Below are positions 28,598 to 36,406 of a stretch of DNA of 43,026 nucleotides, one piece after another; position 1 is the first letter of the stretch; the number at the start of each line of letters is the position of its first letter. This DNA is from Planctomycetaceae bacterium (GTDB taxonomy: Bacteria > Planctomycetota > Planctomycetia > Planctomycetales > Planctomycetaceae). The translations under genes were made by a program, and so were the position numbers. The notes under the pieces are model-generated. The model was not told the origin of the DNA and made no database searches. It was given only the letters and a program-made list of their open reading frames with translations. The stretch covers positions 1 to 43,026 of the forward strand of contig JAQWSQ010000152.1 of NCBI GenBank assembly GCA_029243145.1, written 5' to 3'.

Positions 28598-28948
28598 CTA
28601 CGGCTGAAATCCGTTCCGATGACTGCGGCACACCGTTTATTCAAACCTCTTATTGCTTTCTTTCACGTCGATCTGATCGACCAATCATGTGATTCGCCTG
28701 CTTCGAGAATGTCTGAACTTGAGCCGGAATCCTGGTTTCTCAGAGAATCTTTAAGAACTCTCAGAATTCGGCGGTTATTGTCGTTGACGCTCTGCGGGAG
28801 AAAACCTAGAACTCCTCCACCGTCGATTCCTGACGGCTTATCGAAACTCTCCTCGATCCTTTCCTACCATATTGGCATCTTCGCCTCGAATTCATAAAAA
28901 GAACAAACGAGTCCCTCCTTGCAGGTATTCAACCGTTCTCCTACAGCA

Positions 28949-28954
28949 TATAAT
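28949..28954 (+). promoter_or_regulatory. candidate -10 box upstream of the 310-residue orphan gene
   Basis: An exact TATAAT lies 66 bases before the ATG at 29021. The best-placed -35 match is poor (TTCAAC at 28927-28932, spacing 16), so the call rests on the -10 and its position only. Confidence 0.3.
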
Positions 28955-29020
28955 TTCTCTCAACCCTACAAAATACACGCCTATTTCCTCGGAGTTCCCT
29001 GCATTTCAGGGACTAAATCC

Positions 29021-29953
29021 ATGACGTCAACAATTCTCACATCCGATTTACCTGTACTGCTGGCCGGACTTCCCCGGACTCAGATCAATTGGATACGCGC
29101 AGCCGGGCTACCTTCTGTCAACTACACGACCGGACGCTCATTTCACGAGTTTTTGGAAAAATCACCGGGTCGATTTGTGTTGTACGACTCACGAAATCCG
29201 ACCAGCCGTGCGGAGGCCGAAACGGCTCTGCAGTTTGAACGAGAGATTATTGATGTCTCGCCAAACGGTTTGCTCGATTCACAAGGGTATCCCTCGCAAC
29301 ACCCTTACCGTTATGAAGAACTTTCCGCTCACCGATGGGTTCTGTTGGTTCAACAGGAAATCAGACACCACAGCGGAGTTTGGTTGCGGATTCACGATTT
29401 GCCGGCTCCGTATGATGCCATCATTTTCACGGATGGGTTTCCACATCAGCCAGAACTAAAACTGGTCGCCGAATCGCTCTCGGTGATTCGCAATTCCGTT
29501 TGCGAACCCGTGACAAATGTGCACTATGAAGTCGATCATATCTTCTTTGCGGAAGAGTCTCACGAGAACAGTCAATTTGGCTGCTGGTGGATCACCCATC
29601 CTCGTCGCAATGCGACGCCGGAAGGAATTCTGGAAGATCCCACGATCTGGAAGGTGACCTCTCAACAATTCGCACGTTGGTGGTCTTTTCGCCAGTCTAT
29701 CTCGTTAGAAATCAAACAGAATCAGGAAGAATTACGAATCGTTGCCCCACTGGCCGATCAGGTCGGATGGACACCGATGGCAGAATTGTGGCGCAAGGAT
29801 CATGTCGCCCGTTTTCCGCTCACACACTCACTCGTTACTTTAAATCGGTCATCCATGGTTTATGGACTTGACCGTTTTCGACACTCTGCGGGATTGTTTC
29901 TCTCGCAGGGACGCCCGATGCCAACCGCTCCACCGGTTTCGGTATCAGCATAA
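29021..29953 (+). CDS. protein of unknown function, 310 residues
   Basis: I do not recognise a family. ATG at 29021 has AGGGA nine bases upstream and is preferred to the TTG at 28919. The protein is soluble, with no signal peptide or membrane segment. It is rich in aromatic residues and histidine (SAHRWVLLVQQEIRHHSGVWL, CWWITHPRRN, FARWWSFRQS) and ends in a low-complexity Pro/Ser tail. Coding character is good throughout and no other frame competes. The small lipoprotein gene starts 67 bases after its stop, with no terminator between, so the two may be co-transcribed. Confidence 0.75.
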   Translation: MTSTILTSDLPVLLAGLPRTQINWIRAAGLPSVNYTTGRSFHEFLEKSPGRFVLYDSRNPTSRAEAETALQFEREIIDVSPNGLLDSQGYPSQHPYRYEELSAHRWVLLVQQEIRHHSGVWLRIHDLPAPYDAIIFTDGFPHQPELKLVAESLSVIRNSVCEPVTNVHYEVDHIFFAEESHENSQFGCWWITHPRRNATPEGILEDPTIWKVTSQQFARWWSFRQSISLEIKQNQEELRIVAPLADQVGWTPMAELWRKDHVARFPLTHSLVTLNRSSMVYGLDRFRHSAGLFLSQGRPMPTAPPVSVSA

Positions 29954-30020
29954 ATTCCCTCTCGACAAATCGACTGACTCATCGGAGAGTCAATTCATCT
30001 TCAGGAAAGGATTCCCAGAA

Positions 30021-30287
30021 ATGAAACGGATTGCTTTAGTTTGCCTGTCTTTGGCTGTATTGAGTACCGGAATCGGCTGTTGCGGAGTTCCCGGATATGG
30101 TGGCGGTGGTTACCAAGGTGGCTATCAGCCTTACAACCCAGGTTGTCCCGGCGGTAACTGTAACTTGGGATACCAGGGAGCGGCTCCTACGGCTTATGCT
30201 CCTGCTGCCTATTCAGCGACTGCGGCTGCACCGGTTTACTACCAACCTTACAGCACTGCTGCCGTCAACCACCTGCCCACTTACTAA
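30021..30287 (+). CDS. small Gly/Tyr/Ala-rich lipoprotein
   Basis: An 88-residue protein. ATG at 30021 follows an AAAGG-type site, and the frame upstream (to 29862) is a shadow of the previous gene. The signal MKRIALVCLSLAVLSTG ends in a lipobox-like GIGC, with a second cysteine next to it. The mature part is low-complexity: GYGGGGYQGGYQPY, a CPGGNC pair, then an Ala/Pro/Tyr-rich tail (YAPAAYSATAAAPVYYQPY). Such tyrosine/glycine-rich secreted peptides are common in planctomycete envelopes, but I can name no function. An intrinsic terminator follows at 30414-30440. Confidence 0.75.
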   Translation: MKRIALVCLSLAVLSTGIGCCGVPGYGGGGYQGGYQPYNPGCPGGNCNLGYQGAAPTAYAPAAYSATAAAPVYYQPYSTAAVNHLPTY

Positions 30288-30413
30288 AAGTAGTAAGCCA
30301 GACAGAATAGCACTCTCCGATACCGGATGGGCTCTCTCTCCAAGAGAGCTTGTTCCGGTTGCTCGGAATTTGTGTCAAACCTAAATTCTGGCGGCATTCG
30401 ACGACCAAAAATG

Positions 30414-30440
30414 ACTCCGGTACTTTGCCGGAGTTTTTTT
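30414..30440 (+). terminator. intrinsic terminator after the small lipoprotein gene
   Basis: ACTCCGG (30414-30420) and CCGGAGT (30428-30434) form a perfect 7-bp stem with a seven-base loop, followed by seven T residues. It lies 126 bases after the lipoprotein stop and 88 bases before the next start, so it separates the two transcription units. Confidence 0.9.
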
Positions 30441-30528
30441 GTGCATAGAGAGTGGTGCAGTCTCATCTTGTCGGCCTGATCACATTGAACTACGATTCTG
30501 CCCCTCAATCTTCGGAGAATGTTTGCAG

Positions 30529-31014
30529 ATGGATTATCAGGTCAAACCGGTCGGAAAATCCTGTGCCTCGACGGGAGAGTTATTTTCTCCCGGCGAACGC
30601 TGCCACAGCATTCTCATTGAAGAACAAGGAGAGGTGGTCAGATTTGACTATTCGCTATCAGGTTGGACCGGTCATCCACCGGATGGTTTTTTAGCACACT
30701 GGCAAACAATGATCCCCGCAGAAGAACAAAGCGATCAACCGAAACCACTGGATACAGAAGCACTCTTTGAATTTTTCGAACAGATGATCGAAGACGCCAA
30801 TCCAGCTCAGGAAAAAATTAAATATGTTTTGTCTCTGCTATTGATGCAGAAAAAACGATTGAAACTTGAACGGACCGATGTTCAGGACGAACAGACGACG
30901 TTACGTCTCAATGGGTCGCAAGGTGAGGGACCATACCTCATCCGTGACCAGCAACTCTCCGACGAAGAGATTCAGCAAGTACAACAGGAATTGACGGCAG
31001 CGATCTATCGTTGA
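30529..31014 (+). CDS. conserved-looking protein of unknown function, 161 residues
   Basis: Starts at ATG 30529 with GGAG about 12 bases upstream; the 30-codon extension crosses the terminator region and is rejected. The N-terminal third reads VGKSCASTGELFSPGERCHSIL, where two cysteines frame a Gly/Pro turn. That may be half of a metal site or a small beta fold, and GWTGHPPDGFLAHWQTMIP follows. The middle (DTEALFEFFEQMIED) is acidic and helical. The C-terminal part is a charged region with QKKRLKLER and a helix ending ELTAAIYR. There is no signal peptide. I cannot assign a domain. It is 19 bases upstream of the lipoprotein gene, so a two-gene operon is likely. Confidence 0.72.
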   Translation: MDYQVKPVGKSCASTGELFSPGERCHSILIEEQGEVVRFDYSLSGWTGHPPDGFLAHWQTMIPAEEQSDQPKPLDTEALFEFFEQMIEDANPAQEKIKYVLSLLLMQKKRLKLERTDVQDEQTTLRLNGSQGEGPYLIRDQQLSDEEIQQVQQELTAAIYR

Positions 31015-31033
31015 ACGGGCAGGAGCACGAACA

Positions 31034-31894
31034 ATGCACAATCAGTTTCCGCTCACCGCGAATTTCCGCGTTGGCTTATCGATCGTGATGACATTGATGA
31101 TGTCGGGCTGTCATTGGCCACAGCTCAGCAAGCCGCAAAATCCGTTTGCCAAAGCGCCTCCTTGCGTACTTTCATCAGATGCCACCAAGGAAGAGATCGT
31201 TGCCCACCTGAATTCCAATGCGTCTCGACTGACGGCCTGGCGATCCACCAAAGTCGGAATTCATCTGAAACAAAAAGGCTCCATCCCGGTCGATTTGACC
31301 GCACAAATGGCGGTCGAAAGCCCACGTAATTTTCGGTTGCGTGCCTCTTCACTGCTGGGAGAAGAAGCCGATTTCGGATCAAACCAGGAACGATTCTGGT
31401 TTTGGATTCGTCGGTCGCCTCAACCTTATGTTATCACCGCCTCACATCAAGATCTCGAAACGGCACAACAGCAACTCCCCATCCCCTTCGATCCAGGTTG
31501 GGTGATGGAAGCCTTCGGCGTCATGATGATCGACCCGACCAAGTATGAAATGGAACGTATCGACGATCATCGAGTCAGCTTAATGTCGCTGGAAAAATCT
31601 CCGTCCGGACAGGCAATGATCAAGTCGATCGGTGTCGATCTATGTACCGGGCAGATTGTCGAACATTCGCTCTTTGATTCGCAAGGCAGTCTGATTGCCC
31701 GTGCCCAAGTCGGAAATCACACCACCACCAGCGATGGCATATCGATCCCACATCGGGTCATTCTCGAATGGCCACAAGCGGGAACGACAATGCGTTTAGG
31801 ATTGCTCGATGTGGAGGTCAATCCTGCTTTCACTCCCGCAACGATGTGGCAAATGCCCGATCAAATTGCTCCCGTCGTACATCTGGGTCGCTAG
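31034..31894 (+). CDS. lipoprotein of unknown function, LolA-like fold possible
   Basis: A 286-residue lipoprotein: ATG 31034 with AGGAG nine bases upstream, a hydrophobic signal segment and the lipobox MMSGC near residue 26. The mature protein reads as a beta-rich outer-membrane-lipoprotein-sorting-like (LolA/LppX) fold: NASRLTAWRSTKVGIHLKQ, VDLTAQMAVESPRNFRLRA, ERFWFWIRRSPQPYVITA and a repeated strand pattern to RLGLLDVEVNPAFTP. The LolA comparison rests on strand pattern only. It follows the 161-residue gene by 19 bases. Envelope lipid or lipoprotein handling would be the guess. Confidence 0.75.
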   Translation: MHNQFPLTANFRVGLSIVMTLMMSGCHWPQLSKPQNPFAKAPPCVLSSDATKEEIVAHLNSNASRLTAWRSTKVGIHLKQKGSIPVDLTAQMAVESPRNFRLRASSLLGEEADFGSNQERFWFWIRRSPQPYVITASHQDLETAQQQLPIPFDPGWVMEAFGVMMIDPTKYEMERIDDHRVSLMSLEKSPSGQAMIKSIGVDLCTGQIVEHSLFDSQGSLIARAQVGNHTTTSDGISIPHRVILEWPQAGTTMRLGLLDVEVNPAFTPATMWQMPDQIAPVVHLGR

Positions 31895-32310
31895 CTAGAA
31901 CGTACCTCTTCAACGAGATCACCAGATTTGAGGAGTACGCCGCAAAGCGAATGAAACGTCCACAATCGCTTTGAGCACAAAACAATCCATCACCAGATTT
32001 TTTGGTTTTTTGCTCTTTTTTCTCAATTAGGTCTTTTCCAAACCCATACGGGGGATTAGATTTAGGCTCTAGTGCAGTTCATGTAACTGCTTTGACTCCG
32101 ATCTCAGCAGCGCAACGAGGAAAGCTAGGATCTTTGAGGGGACCTTGTTGCGCTGTTTTTATGCGCGCACATGCGACACACCTCTTCTGTGTCTGGCCTC
32201 CATTTTGGCAATTTTTGACGGTTATGCCGATTCTACTGACGAGGCAACCCGTGATCTTCCGATGACTCTGATAGAGAAACCTTGGAACACTCACGCAGGA
32301 AATCCGTCTG
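31895..32310. other. 416-base intergenic region with a T-rich patch and a hairpin
   Basis: It contains a T-rich patch around 31998-32032 and a strong terminator-like hairpin at 32108-32160. Open frames on both strands (32002-32265 plus, 32079-32342 minus) overlap the hairpin, have no ribosome site and look random. A short untranslated transcript or a leader of the 32311 gene is possible. Confidence 0.4.
32108..32160 (+). terminator. long intrinsic-terminator-like hairpin
   Basis: CAGCGCAAC (32108-32116) pairs perfectly with GTTGCGCTG (32147-32155), followed directly by TTTTT. The 30-base interior can pair further (AGG with CCT, AAAG with CTTT). It is 214 bases after the lipoprotein stop and 151 before the next start. 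It may end the lipoprotein transcript late, or end a small RNA starting inside the intergenic region. Confidence 0.72.
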
Positions 32311-32757
32311 ATGGCAGGACGTAAACAGAAATTTTCAGTCATTCACATGCTCCTCATGGCGGCCGCTTTGATTTGGCTACCAACTCTGATTGAGCAGATG
32401 GCGGGGATTCCCCAGAATTCTGTTGAAGCTGAAAAGCATTCTCAGAATGAAGGATCGGCCTCACTTCCGGTGGATGTCAAATCGGCATCCGAAACACAAT
32501 CTAGCGATTCACAATCCAGTGCTTCTCCAACCACCAACTCGCCACTCATGAAGCCGGCCCCAGCAGTGCTCAAGCTGCAAGAAACTTTGCTGAGTGGATC
32601 GGGCAAGACCGCCATCATTAACGGGCGAGCGTTCGGTGAGCAGGAAATGCTCACTCCGCTCGGATATCCCTTTCGTGTGAGAACAATTTTAGCAGGTCGC
32701 GTGATTCTCGAAGGGGACGGCAGTCTGTACGAACTTCGTCGCCAGAGAATCTGGTAA
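32311..32757 (+). CDS. single-pass membrane protein with a GspB-like C-terminal domain
   Basis: A 148-residue protein from ATG 32311 (AGGA ten bases upstream). A membrane anchor lies at about 11-30 (IHMLLMAAALIWLPTLIEQM), then a Ser/Glu-rich linker of about 60 residues. A compact C-terminal domain of about 50 residues follows: AIINGRAFGEQEMLTPLGYPFRVRTILAGRVILEGDGSLYELRR. Its pattern (INGR, a charged turn, then alternating strands ending in L-E-G-D-G) resembles the periplasmic domain of the type II secretion protein GspB/PulB. The coiled-coil membrane protein follows after 50 bases, so the pair probably works together. The GspB assignment is by pattern and unproven. Confidence 0.72.
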   Translation: MAGRKQKFSVIHMLLMAAALIWLPTLIEQMAGIPQNSVEAEKHSQNEGSASLPVDVKSASETQSSDSQSSASPTTNSPLMKPAPAVLKLQETLLSGSGKTAIINGRAFGEQEMLTPLGYPFRVRTILAGRVILEGDGSLYELRRQRIW

Positions 32758-32807
32758 AGCACACCATCATCATCAACGACACCAAAGTGATTGACAGGAT
32801 CGTCATC

Positions 32808-34391
32808 ATGAATTCACGTCCTCTCCAAATCGCATTCACTGCTTTGACGCTCTCATTAGTTGTGAGCATATCACTGTGGATTGTACATGCTTCTCACAAG
32901 CAGATCGATCTCTCGAACGGGGCAACATTGCAGATGCCCTCGGTTCCAGCGCAAATTGACCACGAGCATTTTGGAGATAATTTCCAACCCGATCCATTCG
33001 CGGAACCATTCACCAACAATGCTTACGAATCGGTCAGTGGAGAACTTCCTCCTCGCGGCCTAGAGACGGCAACAGTCTCCAAGCGAACTGTCAACCCAAT
33101 GATCATCGATGTTCAAGAGCAACTGCTCGAACAGGAAGAAAATCTCAAAACGGTTGAGGCTCCGACTGATATCCTGAAACTGCCGACCATTGATCTTTCG
33201 CAACAAACAGCGGCCGAGTTTCCTCCCGCACAAGAACCTTTTGAGCGACCTGTTCCACCTGCTGAGGCGTTGGATCTCAAGCCGCTCGACGCACCGGAAC
33301 CACCTGCCTGGTTGTCTGTCCAGGCCACGTTGGAAGAAGAAATCGAGGAACTTAGAAATCAACAACGTGCCTTAAATGAATCTCTAAAAACTGAAAACCA
33401 GGAAGCTGAACTTTTTAAGTCACAGAACGATCAACTCAGCCAGAACTTAAAAGCCTCGCAAGAAGAAATCAAAAAACTCCAGGCATCGATGGAAGGGCTT
33501 CGTTCGGAAACGAATTCCCTGAAATCCTCATTGGCTGAGAAAGCGGATCAAATCGACGAACTGGAAAACGATTTGAAAGAGTCTCAAGCCCCACAAGTCG
33601 CTGAAAAAACAACTCCGAATTCAATTCTCGAAATTGACCCCGCGATACTCCCGGAGCCAAAACAACCAGCCTCCCTCCCCAAATCAAGCCCGTTGCCACC
33701 TCTTCCGAATCGATCTCTGGCAGACATTCAGGACTCGGCAATCAACCAAGAACTCAAGTCACTCTATGGGAGTGAGAAACCAACTTTTGAAGAGTCGCCT
33801 CGCCAAACGGCTGAGTTACCGGCTGATGTAATTGTCCCTCTATTAACGGGGCAAGCTCTTCCCCCCCTGCCACAACGGGTTGTGACCAAGAATTTTCAAC
33901 CACAGCCAAAACCACTGATAGAAGCAGAACCACAGTTCTTGGACTCTCAAGTGATCATCGAGTCCCCATATTACGAACCTGTGACCTCACAACCAATGTT
34001 GGCTACGACAAAGAAACGTGGCCTGATTTATCAAATGAAAGATTGGTTCCATAATTCCCAGTCTGTGAGCGAGTCGTGTTCCGATTGCGAACCCCTTTGC
34101 ACAGATGCGGAGATTTGCACCAAGACTGATTGTGCCGCACCCATCGAATTGATCGAGCCGACCTGTGGATGTCCACAATGCACTGCCGCGAATCAATGGA
34201 TTCAAGAAGAGGAGATGCTCAGTCATCAAACATCATATCCAACGCATCGAGAAGGCGGTCTCATTCCACAAATGAAAAACTGGTGGACTCATCACAAACA
34301 AGACCGCAATGTACGTTACGAACCGGCGATTGTCGGTCGTCCTGCGAACGCCACGATTCTCCCGGCAGCTCATGTGGAGCGAACTCAGTAA
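32808..34391 (+). CDS. long coiled-coil envelope protein with a duplicated GLIxQMKxW motif
   Basis: A 527-residue protein from ATG 32808 (AGGA eight or nine bases upstream), with an uncleaved signal anchor at about 8-28 (FTALTLSLVVSISLWIVHAS). A Pro/Glu-rich region follows, then a coiled coil over about 175-260 (LEEEIEELRNQQRALNESL through LAEKADQIDELENDLKES), and a Pro/Leu/Gln-rich disordered middle. The C-terminal 130 residues hold two copies of one motif: GLIYQMKDWF at 405-414 and GLIPQMKNWW at 484-493. They flank a cysteine-rich segment with CSDCEPLC, CTKTDC and CGCPQC. No known domain is recognised. A cell-envelope scaffold is inferred. It follows the GspB-like gene by 50 bases and precedes the toxin-antitoxin pair. 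Confidence 0.75.
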   Translation: MNSRPLQIAFTALTLSLVVSISLWIVHASHKQIDLSNGATLQMPSVPAQIDHEHFGDNFQPDPFAEPFTNNAYESVSGELPPRGLETATVSKRTVNPMIIDVQEQLLEQEENLKTVEAPTDILKLPTIDLSQQTAAEFPPAQEPFERPVPPAEALDLKPLDAPEPPAWLSVQATLEEEIEELRNQQRALNESLKTENQEAELFKSQNDQLSQNLKASQEEIKKLQASMEGLRSETNSLKSSLAEKADQIDELENDLKESQAPQVAEKTTPNSILEIDPAILPEPKQPASLPKSSPLPPLPNRSLADIQDSAINQELKSLYGSEKPTFEESPRQTAELPADVIVPLLTGQALPPLPQRVVTKNFQPQPKPLIEAEPQFLDSQVIIESPYYEPVTSQPMLATTKKRGLIYQMKDWFHNSQSVSESCSDCEPLCTDAEICTKTDCAAPIELIEPTCGCPQCTAANQWIQEEEMLSHQTSYPTHREGGLIPQMKNWWTHHKQDRNVRYEPAIVGRPANATILPAAHVERTQ

Positions 34392-34471
34392 TATTCTCAG
34401 GAAATAGTCGACAGAACTCTGATACTTGAGTAAAGTAGACACGATGAGATCTAGGCTTTCGGGAGTTCCGC

Positions 34472-34693
34472 ATGACGACAACTCGAGATGACATTTTGGA
34501 AGCCGCGATCAAGCTTTCTGATGCAGATCGTCTGGTAATAGCGAACCGTCTCCTTGAGACACTTGAGCACGATATTCCAGGAGCCAAAGTCGACGATCCA
34601 GAACTTTTGGAGCTTCTCGAAAAACGGTCCGGACAATGGGAACATTCGCTCTCGTGGGACGAGTTGCGGAAGCAACTCGAAGCGAACGAATGA
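34472..34693 (+). CDS. addiction-module antitoxin (Unstab_antitox type)
   Basis: A 73-residue antitoxin of the putative addiction-module component family. ATG 34472 follows GGGAG by six bases. The N-terminal helical repeat (DDILEAAIKLSDADRLVIANRLLETLE) matches the family pattern of a Leu-rich DNA-binding/dimerisation region. The C-terminal WEHSLSWDELRKQLEANE is the expected toxin-wrapping tail with the conserved W-x-E-x-R/K pattern. The stop overlaps the toxin start (ATGA), the classic order of antitoxin first with translational coupling. These antitoxins usually autoregulate the operon; I found no clear operator. Confidence 0.87.
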   Translation: MTTTRDDILEAAIKLSDADRLVIANRLLETLEHDIPGAKVDDPELLELLEKRSGQWEHSLSWDELRKQLEANE

Positions 34694-34986
34694 CGGCTGT
34701 TAATTTCCACAACCAGGCTGCTTCAGAAATTAAAGAAATCTACCATTGGTACGCATCACGAGATGCAAAAGCTGCTCTCGTATTAAACGATGCCATTGAA
34801 GAAGCCACTCAAAGAATCGCCAACGACCCTCTATCACATGAAGTTGAGACTAAAGGTTTTCACTGGGTCCGTGTGAGAAAATTCCCATATCGACTCATTT
34901 ACGAAATTGTCGATGAACGGCGAGTCTTAATTCTGGCGGTGGCTCACACCAGTCGAAAACCTCGTTACTGGAAAGACCGTAATTGA
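34690..34986 (+). CDS. ParE/RelE-superfamily toxin
   Basis: A 98-residue toxin from ATG 34690, overlapping the antitoxin stop. It has the compact RelE/ParE fold: NFHNQAASEIKEIYHWYASRDAK, then ALVLNDAIEEATQRIANDP, and the strand cluster VRVRKFPYRLIYEIVDERRVLILAVAHTSRKPRYW. The conserved FPYRLIYE and VAHTSRKPRYW ending match ParE-type toxins, which poison gyrase, though RelE-like mRNA cleavage cannot be excluded. It converges on the FKBP gene, 22 bases from its stop. The pair is chromosomal and could be a stabilising element or a domesticated relic. Confidence 0.87.
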   Translation: MTAVNFHNQAASEIKEIYHWYASRDAKAALVLNDAIEEATQRIANDPLSHEVETKGFHWVRVRKFPYRLIYEIVDERRVLILAVAHTSRKPRYWKDRN

Positions 34987-35008
34987 GAACAACTCCGACT
35001 CTCATAAG

Positions 35009-35461
35009 CTACTTCACTTCGTGTAATTCGACGATAAAGTGAAGTTGAGCGTTCGGTGGAATGACAGGGGGAGAACCGCCCGGACCGTAGCCCAATTCTG
35101 AAGGGATCAATAGCTCAATTTTTCCACCCTCTTTCACCAATTGCATCCCCTCTGTCCAACCGGGAATGACTTGATTCAATCCAAATTCGATGGGACTTTT
35201 TCGGGGGTACGAGCTATCGAACTGCGAATCATCGTCCAACCAACCGCGATAGCTGACAGAAACCTTGTCATAAACGTCCGGTGAAGCTCCCGATCCCTCT
35301 CGAAGAATTCGATATTGCAAACCGCTTTCTGTCTGACTGAATTCTTCCTGTGCATTTGGACCATTCGGTCCCTCTTTGGAATAATCGATTTGAGTGGTAT
35401 CTCCACCGCACCCCGAAATTAGAAGCGTGAGCAGAAAAACAGCAAAGCATTGGCGAATCAT
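35009..35461 (-). CDS. FKBP-type peptidyl-prolyl isomerase lipoprotein
   Basis: A 150-residue exported prolyl isomerase. The lipoprotein signal ends LISGCGG near residues 15-20. The FKBP core covers about 45-149: LQYRILREGSGASPDVYDKVSVSYRGWLDDDSQFDSSY, then IPGWTEGMQLVKEGGKIELLIPSELGYG and IPPNAQLHFIVELHEVK. The family aromatic pocket is present (Y and F in the first strand, I-P-G-W, Y in LGYG, F in LHFIVEL). It would help fold proteins outside the cytoplasm. ATG at 35461 is the only reasonable start. It is divergent from larB by 162 bases. Confidence 0.92.
   Translation of the reverse strand: MIRQCFAVFLLTLLISGCGGDTTQIDYSKEGPNGPNAQEEFSQTESGLQYRILREGSGASPDVYDKVSVSYRGWLDDDSQFDSSYPRKSPIEFGLNQVIPGWTEGMQLVKEGGKIELLIPSELGYGPGGSPPVIPPNAQLHFIVELHEVK
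35011..35045. terminator. hairpin at the toxin/FKBP convergent junction
   Basis: ACTTCACTT (35011-35019) and AAGTGAAGT (35037-35045) are perfect complements across a 17-base loop. The left arm begins at the FKBP stop codon (35009-35011), so the hairpin is inside the end of the FKBP coding region. There is no T run on the plus strand. Confidence 0.45.
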
Positions 35462-35623
35462 AGGTCATTTCCAGTCGTCGAATGAGATTTCATACATTAT
35501 TGGCAACCGACACAAAATTGCTATCTTGAAGGCCATAAATCATCAACGGAAGACCTTTTTCTTTTCATTCACACAAACGTTATACTGTCACTCATTGCAA
35601 AAATCATCGAGATAATACCCATC

Positions 35624-36406
35624 ATGTGGAATGACTCCCAACTGACAACTCTGCTCGAACAAGTTCGCGTCGGAGAAACCGATCCCGCGGAAGCTCTGCG
35701 TCGATTAAAAGAATCGGCACGCGCCCTCCCGACAAAATTTCTCGAAGAGGCGGCAGTCGATTTGGATCGCGTTGCTCGTTGCGGGTACGCCGAAGTCATC
35801 TACGCAGAAGGAAAATCGACAGAAACTGTCGTCGATATTTTTGGGACACTACTCGAGAACGGACAGGATGCGTTGGCCACCCGAGTCAATACTGAGCAAG
35901 CCAATGCGTTGACCCAGGCATTCACTGATGCCATTCATCATTCGCAAGGACGTACGGTCCGCCTCAATCAAAATCAAGACCCTCGTCCCACAAAAGTCGC
36001 CGTCATTGCTGCCGGAACCACCGACCTTCCCGTGGCTTGGGAAGCCGTGGAAACACTGCGTTGGATGCGTTTGCCGACAGATCTGATTGCCGATGTCGGA
36101 GTGGCCGGCCCGCAACGCTTGCCGAGTCAATTGGACCGATTTCAAGATGCCGATGCGATCGTCGTCGTGGCCGGCATGGAAGGCGCACTCCCTTCTGTTG
36201 TTGGCGGCTATGTCTCCTGCCCGATTGTGGCGGTCCCCACAAGTGTCGGCTATGGAGCCAACTTTGACGGTCTGGCGGCATTATTATCCATGATGAATAG
36301 TTGCGCGTCCAACGTAACGGTCGTCAATATCGACAGCGGGTTCAAAGGCGGATATGTGGCGGGTATGATTGCCGGTCGCATGGCCGATTTGAGGGAACAA
36401 TTATGA
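35624..36406 (+). CDS. larB: nickel-pincer cofactor biosynthesis protein LarB
   Basis: LarB carboxylates nicotinic acid adenine dinucleotide and hydrolyses it to pyridinium-3,5-biscarboxylic acid mononucleotide, the precursor of the nickel-pincer nucleotide cofactor of LarA-type racemases. It has 260 residues with the PurE-like core in the C-terminal half: VAVIAAGTTDLPVAWEAVETL, DADAIVVVAGMEGALPSVVGGY, CPIVAVPTSVGYGANFDGLAALLSMMNSC, NIDSGFKGGYVAG. The N-terminal RVGETDPAEALRRL helix is also typical. The stop overlaps the nnrD start (ATGA), so the two are coupled. LarC and LarE are not in the window, and LarB proteins without them are common outside lactobacilli. Confidence 0.93.
   Translation: MWNDSQLTTLLEQVRVGETDPAEALRRLKESARALPTKFLEEAAVDLDRVARCGYAEVIYAEGKSTETVVDIFGTLLENGQDALATRVNTEQANALTQAFTDAIHHSQGRTVRLNQNQDPRPTKVAVIAAGTTDLPVAWEAVETLRWMRLPTDLIADVGVAGPQRLPSQLDRFQDADAIVVVAGMEGALPSVVGGYVSCPIVAVPTSVGYGANFDGLAALLSMMNSCASNVTVVNIDSGFKGGYVAGMIAGRMADLREQL

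Larger units (their letters stand above)
28322..29020. other. 699-base gene-poor region with decayed-repeat character
   Basis: Open frames here (plus 28227-28607 and 28619-28897) lack ribosome sites and domains, and their translations are Ser/Arg/Leu-rich like random frames. The stretch around 28494-28526 (TCGGCGTCCTCAGCGAACTC, then TGCGGTTGAAA) has the quasi-repeated rhythm of dispersed intergenic sequences seen in many planctomycete-type genomes; this is recalled, not searched. A perfect palindrome follows at 28580-28597. A good -10 hexamer before the next gene lies at 28949-28954. Confidence 0.45.

Noticed and set aside
28227..28897. two open frames (126 and 92 residues) in the gene-poor stretch
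   Set aside because: The first overlaps the amidohydrolase end in another frame; both lack ribosome sites and domain patterns.
32002..32342. overlapping plus and minus frames around the 32108 hairpin
   Set aside because: Both run through a terminator-like hairpin and look random.
34472..34986. phage or genomic-island cargo interpretation of the toxin-antitoxin pair
   Set aside because: No integrase, transposase, direct repeats, tRNA or composition break was seen around it.
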